This document shows, in pieces, positions 41,157 through 49,403 of a stretch of 64,000 nt of DNA (positions within the stretch are counted from its first letter, which is position 1; each line of letters opens with the position of its first letter). Both the position numbers and the translations under genes were made by a program. The stretch is from Blastococcus sp. LR1 (GTDB lineage: Bacteria > Actinomycetota > Actinomycetes > Mycobacteriales > Geodermatophilaceae). The notes beneath the pieces are model-generated. The model was given only the letters and a program-made list of their open reading frames with translations. It was not told the origin of the DNA and searched no databases. The stretch is taken from assembly GCF_020166105.1 (NCBI RefSeq), contig NZ_JAIUJY010000003.1:248001-312000 (forward strand), written 5' to 3'.

Positions 41157-41936
41157 GTGACCGCACGCCTCCTGACCGAACTGTCCGCACCGGCGATCCG
41201 CAGCGCGCTGCGCCCCGACAGCGTCCTGGTGCTGCCGGTCGGCGCCATCGAGCAGCACGGGCCGCATCTCCCGCTCGCCACCGACCTGATCGCCGCCTCG
41301 GCGCTGGCCGAACGCGCCGTCGAACGGTTCGGCGACGAGCTGGACCTGTGGCTGCTGCCTCCGCTGGCGTACACGAAGTCGAACGAGCACGCCTGGTCCG
41401 CCGGCACCTTCTGGCTCTCGGCGAGCACCCTCACCGCCGTCCTGCACGACCTGGGGCGCAGCGTCGCGACGACCGCGGCCCGCCGGCTGGTGTTCCTCAA
41501 CGGGCACGGCGGCAACTCGGCGCTGCTCCAGGTCGCCGCCCGCGACATCCGCGTGGAGACCGGGCTGCGCACCTTCGTCGTGCACCCGCGGCCGCCGGCC
41601 GACCAGGGCGGCACCAGCCCGGCCGGCGAGCTGGGGATGGGGGTGCACGGCGGGATGGACGAGACGTCGGTGATGCTCCATCTGCGGCCGGACCTGGTCG
41701 ACATGTCGCAGGCCGGCCGCTGGGTTCCCGAGCACCTGGACGCCTACCGGCACGTCCGCTTCGGCGGCTCGGTCTCCTTCGGCTGGTCCTCGGACGACTT
41801 CGGCCCGGCCGGGGTGATCGGCGACGCCACGGGCGCCACCGCGGAGTACGGGGAGCAGCGGGTGGCGGGCATGGTCGGCTACCTGGGCGAGGCGCTGGCC
41901 GAGATCGCCCGCTTCGACCCCGCCCCTCCGGCCTGA
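41157..41936 (+). CDS. creatininase-family protein
   Basis: Metal-dependent amidohydrolase of 259 aa in the creatininase/FAPy-deformylase/MftE family. VLPVGAIEQHGPHLPLATD (about residues 21-39) holds the metal-binding Glu, His and Asp, HAWSAGTFWLS the next His, and FLNGHGGNSALL (about 113-124) a further His; GMGVHGGMDETS supplies the last Glu. Members hydrolyse cyclic amides such as creatinine or deformylate purine-ring-opened products. The MftE paralogue of mycofactocin synthesis is an alternative, and a mycofactocin-type SDR is encoded at 55277, but no other mft gene is here. Context with three ring deaminases favours a catabolic amidase. GTG at 41157. Confidence 0.85.
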   Translation: MTARLLTELSAPAIRSALRPDSVLVLPVGAIEQHGPHLPLATDLIAASALAERAVERFGDELDLWLLPPLAYTKSNEHAWSAGTFWLSASTLTAVLHDLGRSVATTAARRLVFLNGHGGNSALLQVAARDIRVETGLRTFVVHPRPPADQGGTSPAGELGMGVHGGMDETSVMLHLRPDLVDMSQAGRWVPEHLDAYRHVRFGGSVSFGWSSDDFGPAGVIGDATGATAEYGEQRVAGMVGYLGEALAEIARFDPAPPA

Positions 41937-41964
41937 GCCCGCCCGGCGTTCCCAGGCGAGTGGC

Positions 41965-42438
41965 TCAGCCGCCGGCGAGCCTCGCGCGCAGCGCCCCGAC
42001 CACCATCCGGTGGTCCTCGAGCTGGGGGAGCCCGGAGACCACCACGACCCCGACCGGCCCGACGTCGCGGATGAGGATCGGAAAGGCGCCGCCGTGCGCC
42101 GCGTAGAGCGCCGGGTCGAGGCCGAACTCCTGCTCGAAGGTGGTGCCCCGCTCCCGGCTGGCCTGGCCCACGTAGAGCGAGCTGTGCCCGAACCGGTGCA
42201 CGACCCGGGACTTCCGCTCGATCCACGAGGCGTTGTCCGGCGTCGCACCGGTCAGCGCGACGGAGAACAGCCGGTGCCCGTTGCGCACGATCTCGACCGC
42301 CACCGGAGCTGGGTCCCGGCGGGCGGTCGCGACCAGCGCCGATCCCAGCTCCCACGCGTCGTCGTTGGTGAACGACCCGAACTGCAGCTCCGCCTCCTCG
42401 GCGGCGAGCTCGGCGACGGACGGGAAGGTGTCGGTCAT
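41965..42438 (-). CDS. UPF0303 (YBR137w/GlcG-HbpS-like) protein
   Basis: Small protein of 157 aa in the UPF0303 family, annotated as a haem-degrading-domain or YBR137w-like fold. Family features: LQFGSFTNDDAWELG (about residues 18-32), ALVATARRDPAPVAVEIVRNG, DNASWIERKSRVVHRFGHSS (about 68-87) and GGAFPILIRDVGPVGVVVVSGLPQ-type strand (ends GGAFPI and VVVSGLP). The related yeast protein works in tail-anchored protein handling; bacterial members have no settled role and often sit beside catabolic or sugar operons. ATG start at 42438. It converges on the creatininase gene, with 28 bp between stops. Confidence 0.8.
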   Translation of the reverse strand: MTDTFPSVAELAAEEAELQFGSFTNDDAWELGSALVATARRDPAPVAVEIVRNGHRLFSVALTGATPDNASWIERKSRVVHRFGHSSLYVGQASRERGTTFEQEFGLDPALYAAHGGAFPILIRDVGPVGVVVVSGLPQLEDHRMVVGALRARLAGG

Positions 42439-42528
42439 GCGCCCGACCCTAGGGGGTGCTGCCGACGTCGCACGGGCTCGCCGGCTGGAGGCTTGACCGG
42501 TACAGGGGTGCGCCCCGAGGCTCGGCCG

Positions 42529-42942
42529 GTGACGTCATCCGCGACGACGGCGACGACGGGGTACGCGCCCGTGAACGGCCTGCAGATGTACTACGAGGTG
42601 CACGGCTCCGGCGGGACCCCGTTGGTCCTACACCCCGAGCGGCTGCAGGGCCTGCTCGACAAGCTCGGCGCGTTCGACCAGGGCTTCCCCGGCTGGTCCG
42701 ACGCCGACGTCGAGGGCATCGCCGCTCCGACGCTGATCACCGTGGGCGACTGCGACATGGTCCGGCTCGAGCACGCAGTTCGCTTCCTGCGGCTTCGCGG
42801 CGGCGACGTCAACGGGGACTTCGACGGGGTGCCCGCCTCGCAGCTCGCGGTCTTCCCGGGGACGACGCACTTCTTCGGACTGGCGCGGACGGCGCTGGTG
42901 CTCGACGTGGTGCTCGGCTTCCTGGACGCGCTCGCGGAGTGA
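42529..42942 (+). pseudogene. alpha/beta hydrolase remnant with in-frame internal deletion
   Basis: Open frame of 137 codons encoding only the two ends of an alpha/beta hydrolase of about 270 aa. The N-terminal part TTGYAPVNGLQMYYEVHGSG runs to PLVLHPERLQGLL, where the family would have PLVLLHG with the oxyanion loop. The nucleophile elbow (GxSxGG), strands 4-6 and the cap are missing. From AAPTLITVGDCDMV the C-terminal part resumes: the catalytic-acid strand, then VFPGTTHF with the catalytic His. About 120-130 residues are gone without loss of frame, so the product cannot be an active esterase. GTG 42529 is the likely old start. Deletion rather than assembly error is suggested by the smooth frame. 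Confidence 0.75.
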
Positions 42943-42955
42943 CGGCCGGCCGACG

Positions 42956-44611
42956 TCAGGCGTTGCGCGTGGTGGCCGCGGCCTCGAGGCCGAGCTCCTC
43001 GACCGAGACCTGGCGCATCTCGACCTTGCGGATCTTGCCGGTGACGGTCATCGGGAACTCGTCGACGACCTTCACGTACCGCGGCACCTTGTAGTGGGCC
43101 AGCCTGCCGGCGCAGAACTCGCGCAGCCCCTCCGCGGTGAGCGGCTCGGCGCCCTCGCGCAGCCGCACCCACGCCATGAGCTCCTCGCCGTACCGCTCGT
43201 CGGGAACCCCGATCACCTGGGCGTCGACGACGTCGGGATGGGTGTAGAGGAACTCCTCGATCTCCCGCGGGTACACGTTCTCCCCGCCGCGGATGACCAT
43301 GTCCTTGATCCGGCCGACGATGTTCAGGTAGCCCTCGTCGTCCATCACCGCGAGGTCGCCGGTGTGCATCCAGCGGGCGGCGTCGATCACCTCGCGGGTC
43401 TTCTCCTGCTCGTTCCAGTAGCCGAGCATGACCGAGTAGCCGCGGGTGCAGAACTCCCCGGGCGTTCCGCGCGGCACCGTCAGGCCGGTCGCCGGGTCGA
43501 CGACCTTCACCTCCAGGTGCGGGTGCACTCGCCCGACGGTCGAGGTGCGGCGGTCGAGGTCGTCGTCGGCGCCGGTCTGCGTGGACACCGGTGAGGTCTC
43601 GGTCATGCCGTAGCAGATGGTCACCCCGGTCATCCCCATCTCGGCCACCACCCGCTTCATGACCTCGACCGGGCAGGGGGAGCCGGCCATGATGCCGGTG
43701 CGCAGGCTGGAGAGGTCGTAGTCGGCGAAGTCGGGCAGCGCGAGCTCGGCGATGAACATGGTCGGGACGCCGTACAGCGAGGTGCAGCGCTCGTCCTGCA
43801 CGGCCTGCAGCGTCAGCGCCGGATCGAAGCCGGGCGCGGGGATGACCATCGTCGCGCCGTGCGAGGTGGCACCGAGGTTGCCCATCCCCATGCCGAAGCA
43901 GTGGTAATAGGGCACCGGGATGCAGACGCGGTCGGCCTCGGTGTAGCCGCAGCCCTCGCCCACGAAGAAGCCGTTGTTGAGCAGGTTGTGATGGGTGAGC
44001 GTGGCGCCCTTCGGGAAGCCCGTGGTGCCCGACGTGTACTGGATGTTGATCGGGTCGTCGGCGGAGAGCTCGGCCTCGCGTCGCACCAGCAGGTCGCGGT
44101 CGGCGGCGCGGCCGGTGGCCATGAGCCGGTCCCACTCGGGGGAGCCGAGGAAGACGACCTCGCGCAGGTCCGGCCGCTCGGGGCGGACCTCGGCGACCAT
44201 CGCGCGGTAGTCGCTGGTCCTGAACTCGGGCGCGCTCACCAGCACGGAGATCCCCGCCTGTTCCAGCACGTAGGCCAGTTCGGAGGTGCGGTAGGCCGGG
44301 TTGATGTTCACCAGGACGGCGCCGAGCTTCGCCGTTCCGTACTGCACGAAGACCCACTCGGCGCAGTTCGGGGCCCAGATGCCGACCCGGTCGCCCTTGC
44401 CGACGCCCATCGCGTGGAGCCCGAGCGCGCAGGCGTCGACCTCGGCGGCCAGCTCCGGATAGGACCAGCGGCGTCCGGTCGCGCACTCCACCAGCGCCTC
44501 GTGCTCCCCGACGCGGGCCGCTGTGCGGTCGAGGTTCGCGCCGATGGTGTCGCCGAGCAGCGGAACGGTCGAGGGGCCGTTGGAGTACGAGGGCAGCGTG
44601 GCGGCGGTCAC
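42956..44611 (-). CDS. AMP-dependent fatty-acyl-CoA synthetase (FadD-like)
   Basis: Adenylate-forming ligase of 551 aa that activates a fatty or aromatic carboxylic acid to its CoA thioester with ATP. Core motifs: P-loop [16 protein letters not shown] (about residues 190-205), [10 protein letters not shown] (about 337-346), hinge [21 protein letters not shown] and the catalytic Lys in [10 protein letters not shown] near the C terminus. Wording [12 protein letters not shown]-like ([13 protein letters not shown]) and [16 protein letters not shown] place it with the medium/long-chain FadD3/AcsA-like group (annotated fatty-acyl-CoA synthase or AMP-binding protein). GTG at 44611 is used; an ATG 69 bp further upstream is in frame but gives a Pro-rich tail. 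It is divergent from the MFS transporter. Confidence 0.9.
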   Translation of the reverse strand: MTAATLPSYSNGPSTVPLLGDTIGANLDRTAARVGEHEALVECATGRRWSYPELAAEVDACALGLHAMGVGKGDRVGIWAPNCAEWVFVQYGTAKLGAVLVNINPAYRTSELAYVLEQAGISVLVSAPEFRTSDYRAMVAEVRPERPDLREVVFLGSPEWDRLMATGRAADRDLLVRREAELSADDPINIQYTSGTTGFPKGATLTHHNLLNNGFFVGEGCGYTEADRVCIPVPYYHCFGMGMGNLGATSHGATMVIPAPGFDPALTLQAVQDERCTSLYGVPTMFIAELALPDFADYDLSSLRTGIMAGSPCPVEVMKRVVAEMGMTGVTICYGMTETSPVSTQTGADDDLDRRTSTVGRVHPHLEVKVVDPATGLTVPRGTPGEFCTRGYSVMLGYWNEQEKTREVIDAARWMHTGDLAVMDDEGYLNIVGRIKDMVIRGGENVYPREIEEFLYTHPDVVDAQVIGVPDERYGEELMAWVRLREGAEPLTAEGLREFCAGRLAHYKVPRYVKVVDEFPMTVTGKIRKVEMRQVSVEELGLEAAATTRNA

Positions 44612-44664
44612 AGGAGCGAGCCTAGGAGGCGACGGCGTCGGGGACAGCCCCGCGGCTGCACTTC

Positions 44665-44694
44665 TTGTGGTCCAGATCACTCTGCCCCTACGCT
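44665..44694 (+). promoter_or_regulatory. candidate sigma-A promoter of the MFS gene
   Basis: TTGTGG (44665-44670) and TACGCT (44689-44694) are spaced by 18 bp in an AT-richer patch about 76 bp upstream of the MFS ATG. Spacing and hexamers fit a housekeeping promoter; no experimental support. Confidence 0.35.
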
Positions 44695-44769
44695 GCCGTC
44701 CGACTCCGGGGGGTCACGACGGCGTGACAGTTCCCGCGCCCCAGCGCTCGCTGCGCGGGAAGGAAGTCC

Positions 44770-46080
44770 ATGTCGGTCGTCCCGCACGCCTCCTCGGCCG
44801 GAATCACCTCGGTACCCCGGCCCCGGCTCAGCCCGGAGGGCCACGACCCGCAGAGCACCGAGCGGATCGCCGTCACGGGCCCGCTGCGGCGCCTCCTCGT
44901 CTGGTACGGCATCGCCAGCCTGGGCGTGTACCTGGCCCTCGGCGCGGTGAACAGCGTCCTGCTGCCGCTCCAGGTGGAGGCGGTCGACCCGGCGCAGAAG
45001 GCGGCGAACCTGGCGATCGTCACCGCGGTCGGCGCGGTCGGCGGCATGATCGCCCAGCCGATCGCCGGACTGCTCTCCGACCGCACCCGCAGCCGCTGGG
45101 GACGCCGCGCGCCGTGGATCTTCGCCGGGGCGCTGCTGGCTGCCGGAGCGATGGTGGTCCTGGGTGGGAGAAGCGGCCTGGTCGGCATCGGCGCCCTGTA
45201 CCTGCTGGTCATGGTGGCGCTCAACATCTACTTCAGCCCGAAGGCAGCGGTCATGCCCGACCGGGTGCCCCGAGGGGTGCGCGGGCTGTTCTCCGCCTCC
45301 GGCGGCCTGGGCGTCCTCGTCGGCATCACCGGCGGGATGGGGCTCGGGTCGGTGCTCGCGGACACGCCGCAGGTCGGCTACGCGGTGCTCGCCGTCGTCA
45401 TCGTGGTCGCGGCCTGCGGGTTCGCGCTGTTCAACCCCGACCACGACAACCGGGGTGAGCCCCGGCCCCCGCTCCAGTGGACCGCGTTCCTGAAGACCTA
45501 CTGGGTGAGCCCGCGGGCCCATCCCGACTTCGCCTGGGGCTTCCTCGGCCGGCTGCTCACGCTCACCGGCTACTACATCACCACGACGTTCCAGCTCTAC
45601 GTGCTGCAGGACCACATCGGCCTGGGGGACGACGCCGTCGACGCGATCCTGCCGATCTCCGCGGTCAGCCTGGTCGCCACGCTGCTCAGCACGGTGATCG
45701 GCGGGCCGCTCAGCGACCGGATGGGCCGCCGCAAGCCGGTCGCCGTCGCCGCGGGGCTGCTCATCGCCGCGGGCCTGGTGGCGCCGTGGGTGATGCCGAC
45801 GATGACCGGGATCTACGTCTTCGCCGTCCTGGCCGGTCTGGGGTTCGGCTCCTACCTGGCCGTCGACCAGGCGCTGCTGACCGAGGTGCTCCCGACGACG
45901 GAGGACAACGGCCGCTACCTGGGCGTGCTGAACATCGCGGTGACGCTGCCCCAGGCGCTGGCGCCGGCGATCGCCGGGCTCATCGTCAGCGTGCTGAGCT
46001 ACGCCGCGCTGTTCCCGATCGCCATGGCCGTCGCCGTCGCCGGGGCGCTGGCCGTGCTCCCGATCCGGTCGGTGCGCTGA
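44770..46080 (+). CDS. MFS transporter, SLC45/GPH-like
   Basis: Inner-membrane major facilitator protein of 436 aa with 12 predicted helices after a 38-residue cytoplasmic N-terminal tail. The loop 2-3 motif GLLSDRTRSRWGRRAPWI (about residues 100-117) is typical of SLC45/GPH-like sugar transporters; the mirrored motif GGPLSDRMGRRKPVAV lies between helices 8 and 9. Substrate could be a sugar or glycoside; the neighbouring acyl-CoA synthetase does not help. ATG at 44770 with GGGAAGGAAG upstream. It converges on the SDR gene at 46088 with 7 bp between the stops. Confidence 0.88.
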   Translation: MSVVPHASSAGITSVPRPRLSPEGHDPQSTERIAVTGPLRRLLVWYGIASLGVYLALGAVNSVLLPLQVEAVDPAQKAANLAIVTAVGAVGGMIAQPIAGLLSDRTRSRWGRRAPWIFAGALLAAGAMVVLGGRSGLVGIGALYLLVMVALNIYFSPKAAVMPDRVPRGVRGLFSASGGLGVLVGITGGMGLGSVLADTPQVGYAVLAVVIVVAACGFALFNPDHDNRGEPRPPLQWTAFLKTYWVSPRAHPDFAWGFLGRLLTLTGYYITTTFQLYVLQDHIGLGDDAVDAILPISAVSLVATLLSTVIGGPLSDRMGRRKPVAVAAGLLIAAGLVAPWVMPTMTGIYVFAVLAGLGFGSYLAVDQALLTEVLPTTEDNGRYLGVLNIAVTLPQALAPAIAGLIVSVLSYAALFPIAMAVAVAGALAVLPIRSVR

Positions 46081-46087
46081 CCGGGGG

Positions 46088-46828
46088 TCAGGTCAGCTTC
46101 CGGACCACCGACAGCGGCAGCACCTTCATGGCGAACCCGATCGGCACCCACGGCCACGCCGGCACGTAGGCCTTGGTCCGCCGTGCCTCGATGGCGGCGA
46201 CCATGGCCCGCACGCCGGTCGCGGTGTCGACCATGAAGCGGGTCTTCCGCTGCACGTGCTCGTTCATCTCCGAGCGGATGTAGCCCGGGTAGATCACCGA
46301 CACGTCCAGGCCCCGGATCCGCTCGGAGCGGAGCCCCTCGGCGATCGCGGCGACGCCGGCCTTGGTGGCGGCGTAGGTGGTCATCGACTTGCGCATGCCG
46401 CGCAGCGCCGACATCGAGGAGATCAGCACCAGGTGCCCGCGGGACTGGCGGCGGAAGATCTCCAGCGCCGCCTCGGTCTGGGCCAGCGCTCCGACGAAGT
46501 TCGTCATGGCGGTCTCGCGGTTGGCGTCGGCCCGGCCGGTGCCCAGCGGCGCGCCCTTCCCGAGCCCGGCGTTCACGACCACCCGGTCGATCTCGCCGAA
46601 CGACTCGGCGAACCGGGCGAAGACGGCGGGAACGGCGTCGGCATCGGCGACGTCGAGCGCGGCGGTCTCCACCCGGCGTCCGGTGGCGGCCCGGATCTCC
46701 TCGGCGAGGGAGTCCAGCCGCTCGGTGCGGCGGGCGCACAGCGCCAGGTCGTGGCCGAGCGCGGCGAACTGGCGGGCCATCTCCGCGCCGAGTCCGGAGC
46801 TGGCGCCGGTGATCAGGATCGTGCTCAT
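46088..46828 (-). CDS. short-chain dehydrogenase/reductase, second of coupled pair
   Basis: Classical SDR of 246 aa: cofactor motif LITGASSGLGAEMARQF (residues 5-21), VVNAGLGKG in place of NNAG, the catalytic Ser in LVLISSMSALRG (about 135-146) and YAATKAGVAAIAEGL with the catalytic Tyr and Lys (about 153-167). An Arg near ALCARRTERL suggests NADP preference. Its ATG overlaps the stop of the upstream SDR by ATGA (46825-46828), so the two are translated together. C-terminal YVPAWPWVPIGFAMKVLP is hydrophobic, hinting at membrane association and a lipid-like substrate, as in mycobacterial SDRs of this type. Confidence 0.9.
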   Translation of the reverse strand: MSTILITGASSGLGAEMARQFAALGHDLALCARRTERLDSLAEEIRAATGRRVETAALDVADADAVPAVFARFAESFGEIDRVVVNAGLGKGAPLGTGRADANRETAMTNFVGALAQTEAALEIFRRQSRGHLVLISSMSALRGMRKSMTTYAATKAGVAAIAEGLRSERIRGLDVSVIYPGYIRSEMNEHVQRKTRFMVDTATGVRAMVAAIEARRTKAYVPAWPWVPIGFAMKVLPLSVVRKLT

Positions 46829-47622
46829 CGGGCGTCCCCGTCCTTCTCCGCGCGGTGGATGCGGGCGCCCATGCCGAGCATCTGCCGCTCGTAGAGCGGC
46901 CGGGCCAGCCGCTTGCTCCAGAAGGCGATCCGGGCGTTGCGGTCGGGCAGCACGAGGAAGTTCTTCGCGTCGACCGCGCGCAGCACCCGCTCGGCGATCT
47001 CGTCGGCGCCGAGCTTCGAGCGCTCGATCAGCCGGGTCGCGACGGTGTTCATCAGCGGGTCGTCGTCGCCCAGGGAGGCGGCGAGGTTGGTGCGGAAGAA
47101 CGTCGGGCAGACGACGGAGACGTCGATGCCCCACGGCGCGAGCTCCCACCGCAGGCTCTCCGAGAGCGCGACGACGGCGGCCTTGCCGGCGTCGTAGGAG
47201 GTCATGGCCGGCGGGTGCACCAGCCCGGCGGCGGAGGCGACGTTCACCAGGTGGCCCGACCCCTGCTCCTTGAACAGCGGCACGAAGGTGCGGCAGCCGG
47301 TGACCGCACCCAGCACGTTGACGTCGAGGACCCGGCGCCAGTGCTCGGCACCCAGCCGGTCGATCCGCCCGCCGGCGGCGATGCCGGCGTTGTTCACCAG
47401 GACGTCGAGCCCGCCGAGGTCGTCGCGCACCCGCTCGAGCGCTGCCGCCCAGTCGGTCTCCGAGGTGATGTCGAGCCGCTGGTAGAGCGCGCCGGCGGGG
47501 ACCTCGGCCGACGCGGCGACATCGGTGACGAGGACACGGTCGCCGCGGGCGGCGTAGCGGGTGGCCAGGGCGGCGCCGAGGCCGGAGGCGCCGCCGGTGA
47601 CGAGCACGCGCCGGGCGGTCAT
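46825..47622 (-). CDS. short-chain dehydrogenase/reductase, first of coupled pair
   Basis: SDR of 265 aa: VLVTGGASGLGAALATRYA (residues 6-24), NNAGIAAGGRIDRLG (about 91-105), catalytic Ser in VNVASAAGLVHPP and YDAGKAAVVALSESL with Tyr and Lys. The C-terminal region (WSKRLARPLYERQML) is longer than a minimal SDR and resembles family members annotated as acyl or steroid dehydrogenases. Asp in VTDVAAS after the second strand suggests NAD(H) preference, unlike its partner. First gene of the two-gene operon; 128 bp separate it from the divergent ammonia-lyase-like gene. Confidence 0.9.
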   Translation of the reverse strand: MTARRVLVTGGASGLGAALATRYAARGDRVLVTDVAASAEVPAGALYQRLDITSETDWAAALERVRDDLGGLDVLVNNAGIAAGGRIDRLGAEHWRRVLDVNVLGAVTGCRTFVPLFKEQGSGHLVNVASAAGLVHPPAMTSYDAGKAAVVALSESLRWELAPWGIDVSVVCPTFFRTNLAASLGDDDPLMNTVATRLIERSKLGADEIAERVLRAVDAKNFLVLPDRNARIAFWSKRLARPLYERQMLGMGARIHRAEKDGDAR

Positions 47623-47750
47623 CGGGCGCTCCAGGTCAGGGTGCGGAAGGGGGCGGGCATGCGGGCACGGTACGGAAGGTTCCGACGGCGACGTCGGGAA
47701 GGGTCACTGCCACCTGGGACGATGCACCCGGTCGAGCAGAGGAGAGGCCC

Positions 47751-49268
47751 GTGACCAGTCAGGGCATTCGGATCGACCGGCCCGAGGACCTCGACCGGTC
47801 CGCGATCACCCGGCTGGCGCGGGGCGGGTGCGGGATCGAGCTGGGCGACGGGCTGCTTGCCGCGCTCGCCGCCTCGCGGGCGGCGGGGCTGGACGCGCTC
47901 GCGGCCGCGGGGCCGGTGTACGGGGTGACCACCGGCACGGGAGCGCTGAGCGGCGTGCTCCTGGACGCCGACGCGCAGTCCGGCCACCAGGACACCCTCA
48001 TGACGGCGCGGGCCGTGGGCTCGCGGCCCTGGCTGCGGCGGCCCGAGGTCCGCGCGCTGCTGGCCGTCCGGCTCCGGACGCTGCTGCACGCCGAGGCGGC
48101 GGTCTCGCCCGACCTGTGCCGGCAGCTGGCCGCGCTGCTCTCCGCCGACGTCCTGCCGGCCGTTCCGGCCCGCGGGGGAGGGGCGGCCGGGGAGATCATC
48201 CCGCTGGCGCACGCCGGCGCGGTCCTGCTGGGCACCGGTCAGGTGCTCGACGGGCGGGACGCCGCAGTCCACGACGCCATGCAGGAGGCCGCCGTGGACG
48301 CCGCCCCGGCGCTCGCCGCCGCCGGCGTCCCGCCGCGCTCCTTCGCGGCCAAGGAGGGGATCGCCTTCCTCCAGGGAGCGCCCGGGCTGACCGGACTGGC
48401 GATCGTGCACGTCGAGGCGGTCCGCCGGCTGCTGGGTCCGCTGTCGGTCGCCCTGGCCGCGGAGTTCGCGCTCGCGCAGGCCGACCGGGATCCGCTGCAT
48501 CCGGCGCTGGGCCGGGGTGACGCGGAGCTCGGCGCCGTCCTGGACGCCCTGCGCGAGCTCTGCGGGGACGGTCCGGTGAGGGCGCTGCAGGCGCCGGTGT
48601 CCTTCCGGGTGTCGCCGGGAGCGCTCGCCGTCACGCTGCGCGCGGTCGCACAGGGAGAGGCCGCCGTCGACCGCGCGCTGGACGGCGTCTCGGACTCGCC
48701 CGCCCACCTGGAAGGGCGGTTCGTCGGCACCGCGGGGTTCGCGGGCACCGATCTCGTCGCGGCTCTCGGCGCCCTCACGACGGCGCTGGTGCACCTGGCC
48801 GACCTGGGGGCGGCCCGCCTGCACCGGATGCTCGACGACCGGGTGACCGGACTGCCCCGCCAGCTGTCCGACGCCCCCGGAGCGCACGCCGGGCTCGTGG
48901 CGGTGCACAAGCGCGCGGTGGGCGTGGCGCACCGGCTGCGGCGGTTCGGCGCGCCCGCGCTGGTCGGCCCGGTGGAGACCTCCTCGGGCCAGGAGGACGT
49001 GCAGAGCTTCGGGTTCGAGGCCGCGGAGTGCGTCGCCGAGGCCGTCGAGGGGCTGCGGGACGTGCTCGCCTGCGAGCTGCTGGCGATCGTCCAGGCGCGC
49101 CGGCTCGCCTCGCCCGACCGGGTTCCGGCCTCGCTGCGCGGGCTGCTCGACGAGCTGGACGCCGCCCTGCCGGCCGGGACGGGGGACCGGCCCTACGGGC
49201 GCGACCTCGACCGGATCGGCGAGCTGCTCGTCGCCGGCTGGGCCGGCCAGTCGCACCCCGGACGATGA
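47751..49268 (+). CDS. HAL/PAL-fold aromatic amino acid lyase-like protein lacking the MIO triad
   Basis: A 505-aa protein with the histidine/phenylalanine ammonia-lyase fold. Correspondences: YGVTTGTGAL (Tyr57, catalytic base Tyr53 in HutH), ARGGGAAGEIIPLAH (140-154) where HutH has RGSVGASGDLAPLAH, AAKEGIAFLQG (199-209), QAPVSFR (280-286) and SSGQEDVQSFG (411-421). The MIO prosthetic group forms from Ala-Ser-Gly; here the triad is Ala145-Ala146-Gly147 and the loop is one residue shorter. In my alignment the catalytic-site His83 becomes Arg87, Asn195 becomes Gln208 and Tyr280 becomes Val283, while Tyr57, Arg286 and Glu415 are kept. Ordinary ammonia-lyase chemistry is therefore unlikely. GTG start with GAGAGGCCC before it. 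The OpuC-type importer begins 135 bp downstream, suggesting a substrate related to a quaternary amine such as a histidine-derived betaine. Confidence 0.82.
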   Translation: MTSQGIRIDRPEDLDRSAITRLARGGCGIELGDGLLAALAASRAAGLDALAAAGPVYGVTTGTGALSGVLLDADAQSGHQDTLMTARAVGSRPWLRRPEVRALLAVRLRTLLHAEAAVSPDLCRQLAALLSADVLPAVPARGGGAAGEIIPLAHAGAVLLGTGQVLDGRDAAVHDAMQEAAVDAAPALAAAGVPPRSFAAKEGIAFLQGAPGLTGLAIVHVEAVRRLLGPLSVALAAEFALAQADRDPLHPALGRGDAELGAVLDALRELCGDGPVRALQAPVSFRVSPGALAVTLRAVAQGEAAVDRALDGVSDSPAHLEGRFVGTAGFAGTDLVAALGALTTALVHLADLGAARLHRMLDDRVTGLPRQLSDAPGAHAGLVAVHKRAVGVAHRLRRFGAPALVGPVETSSGQEDVQSFGFEAAECVAEAVEGLRDVLACELLAIVQARRLASPDRVPASLRGLLDELDAALPAGTGDRPYGRDLDRIGELLVAGWAGQSHPGR

Positions 49269-49403
49269 GCGCGCACCCGCGCCGGACACCACAGATGTAC
49301 TGCCGTCGATAATGTCGACCACGACTAACGGAATCGTCTTCCGCATTCCACGACCATGGATCACTGCTATTCAGGACCACGTGTCCGGAGATCGGGAGTC
49401 GCC

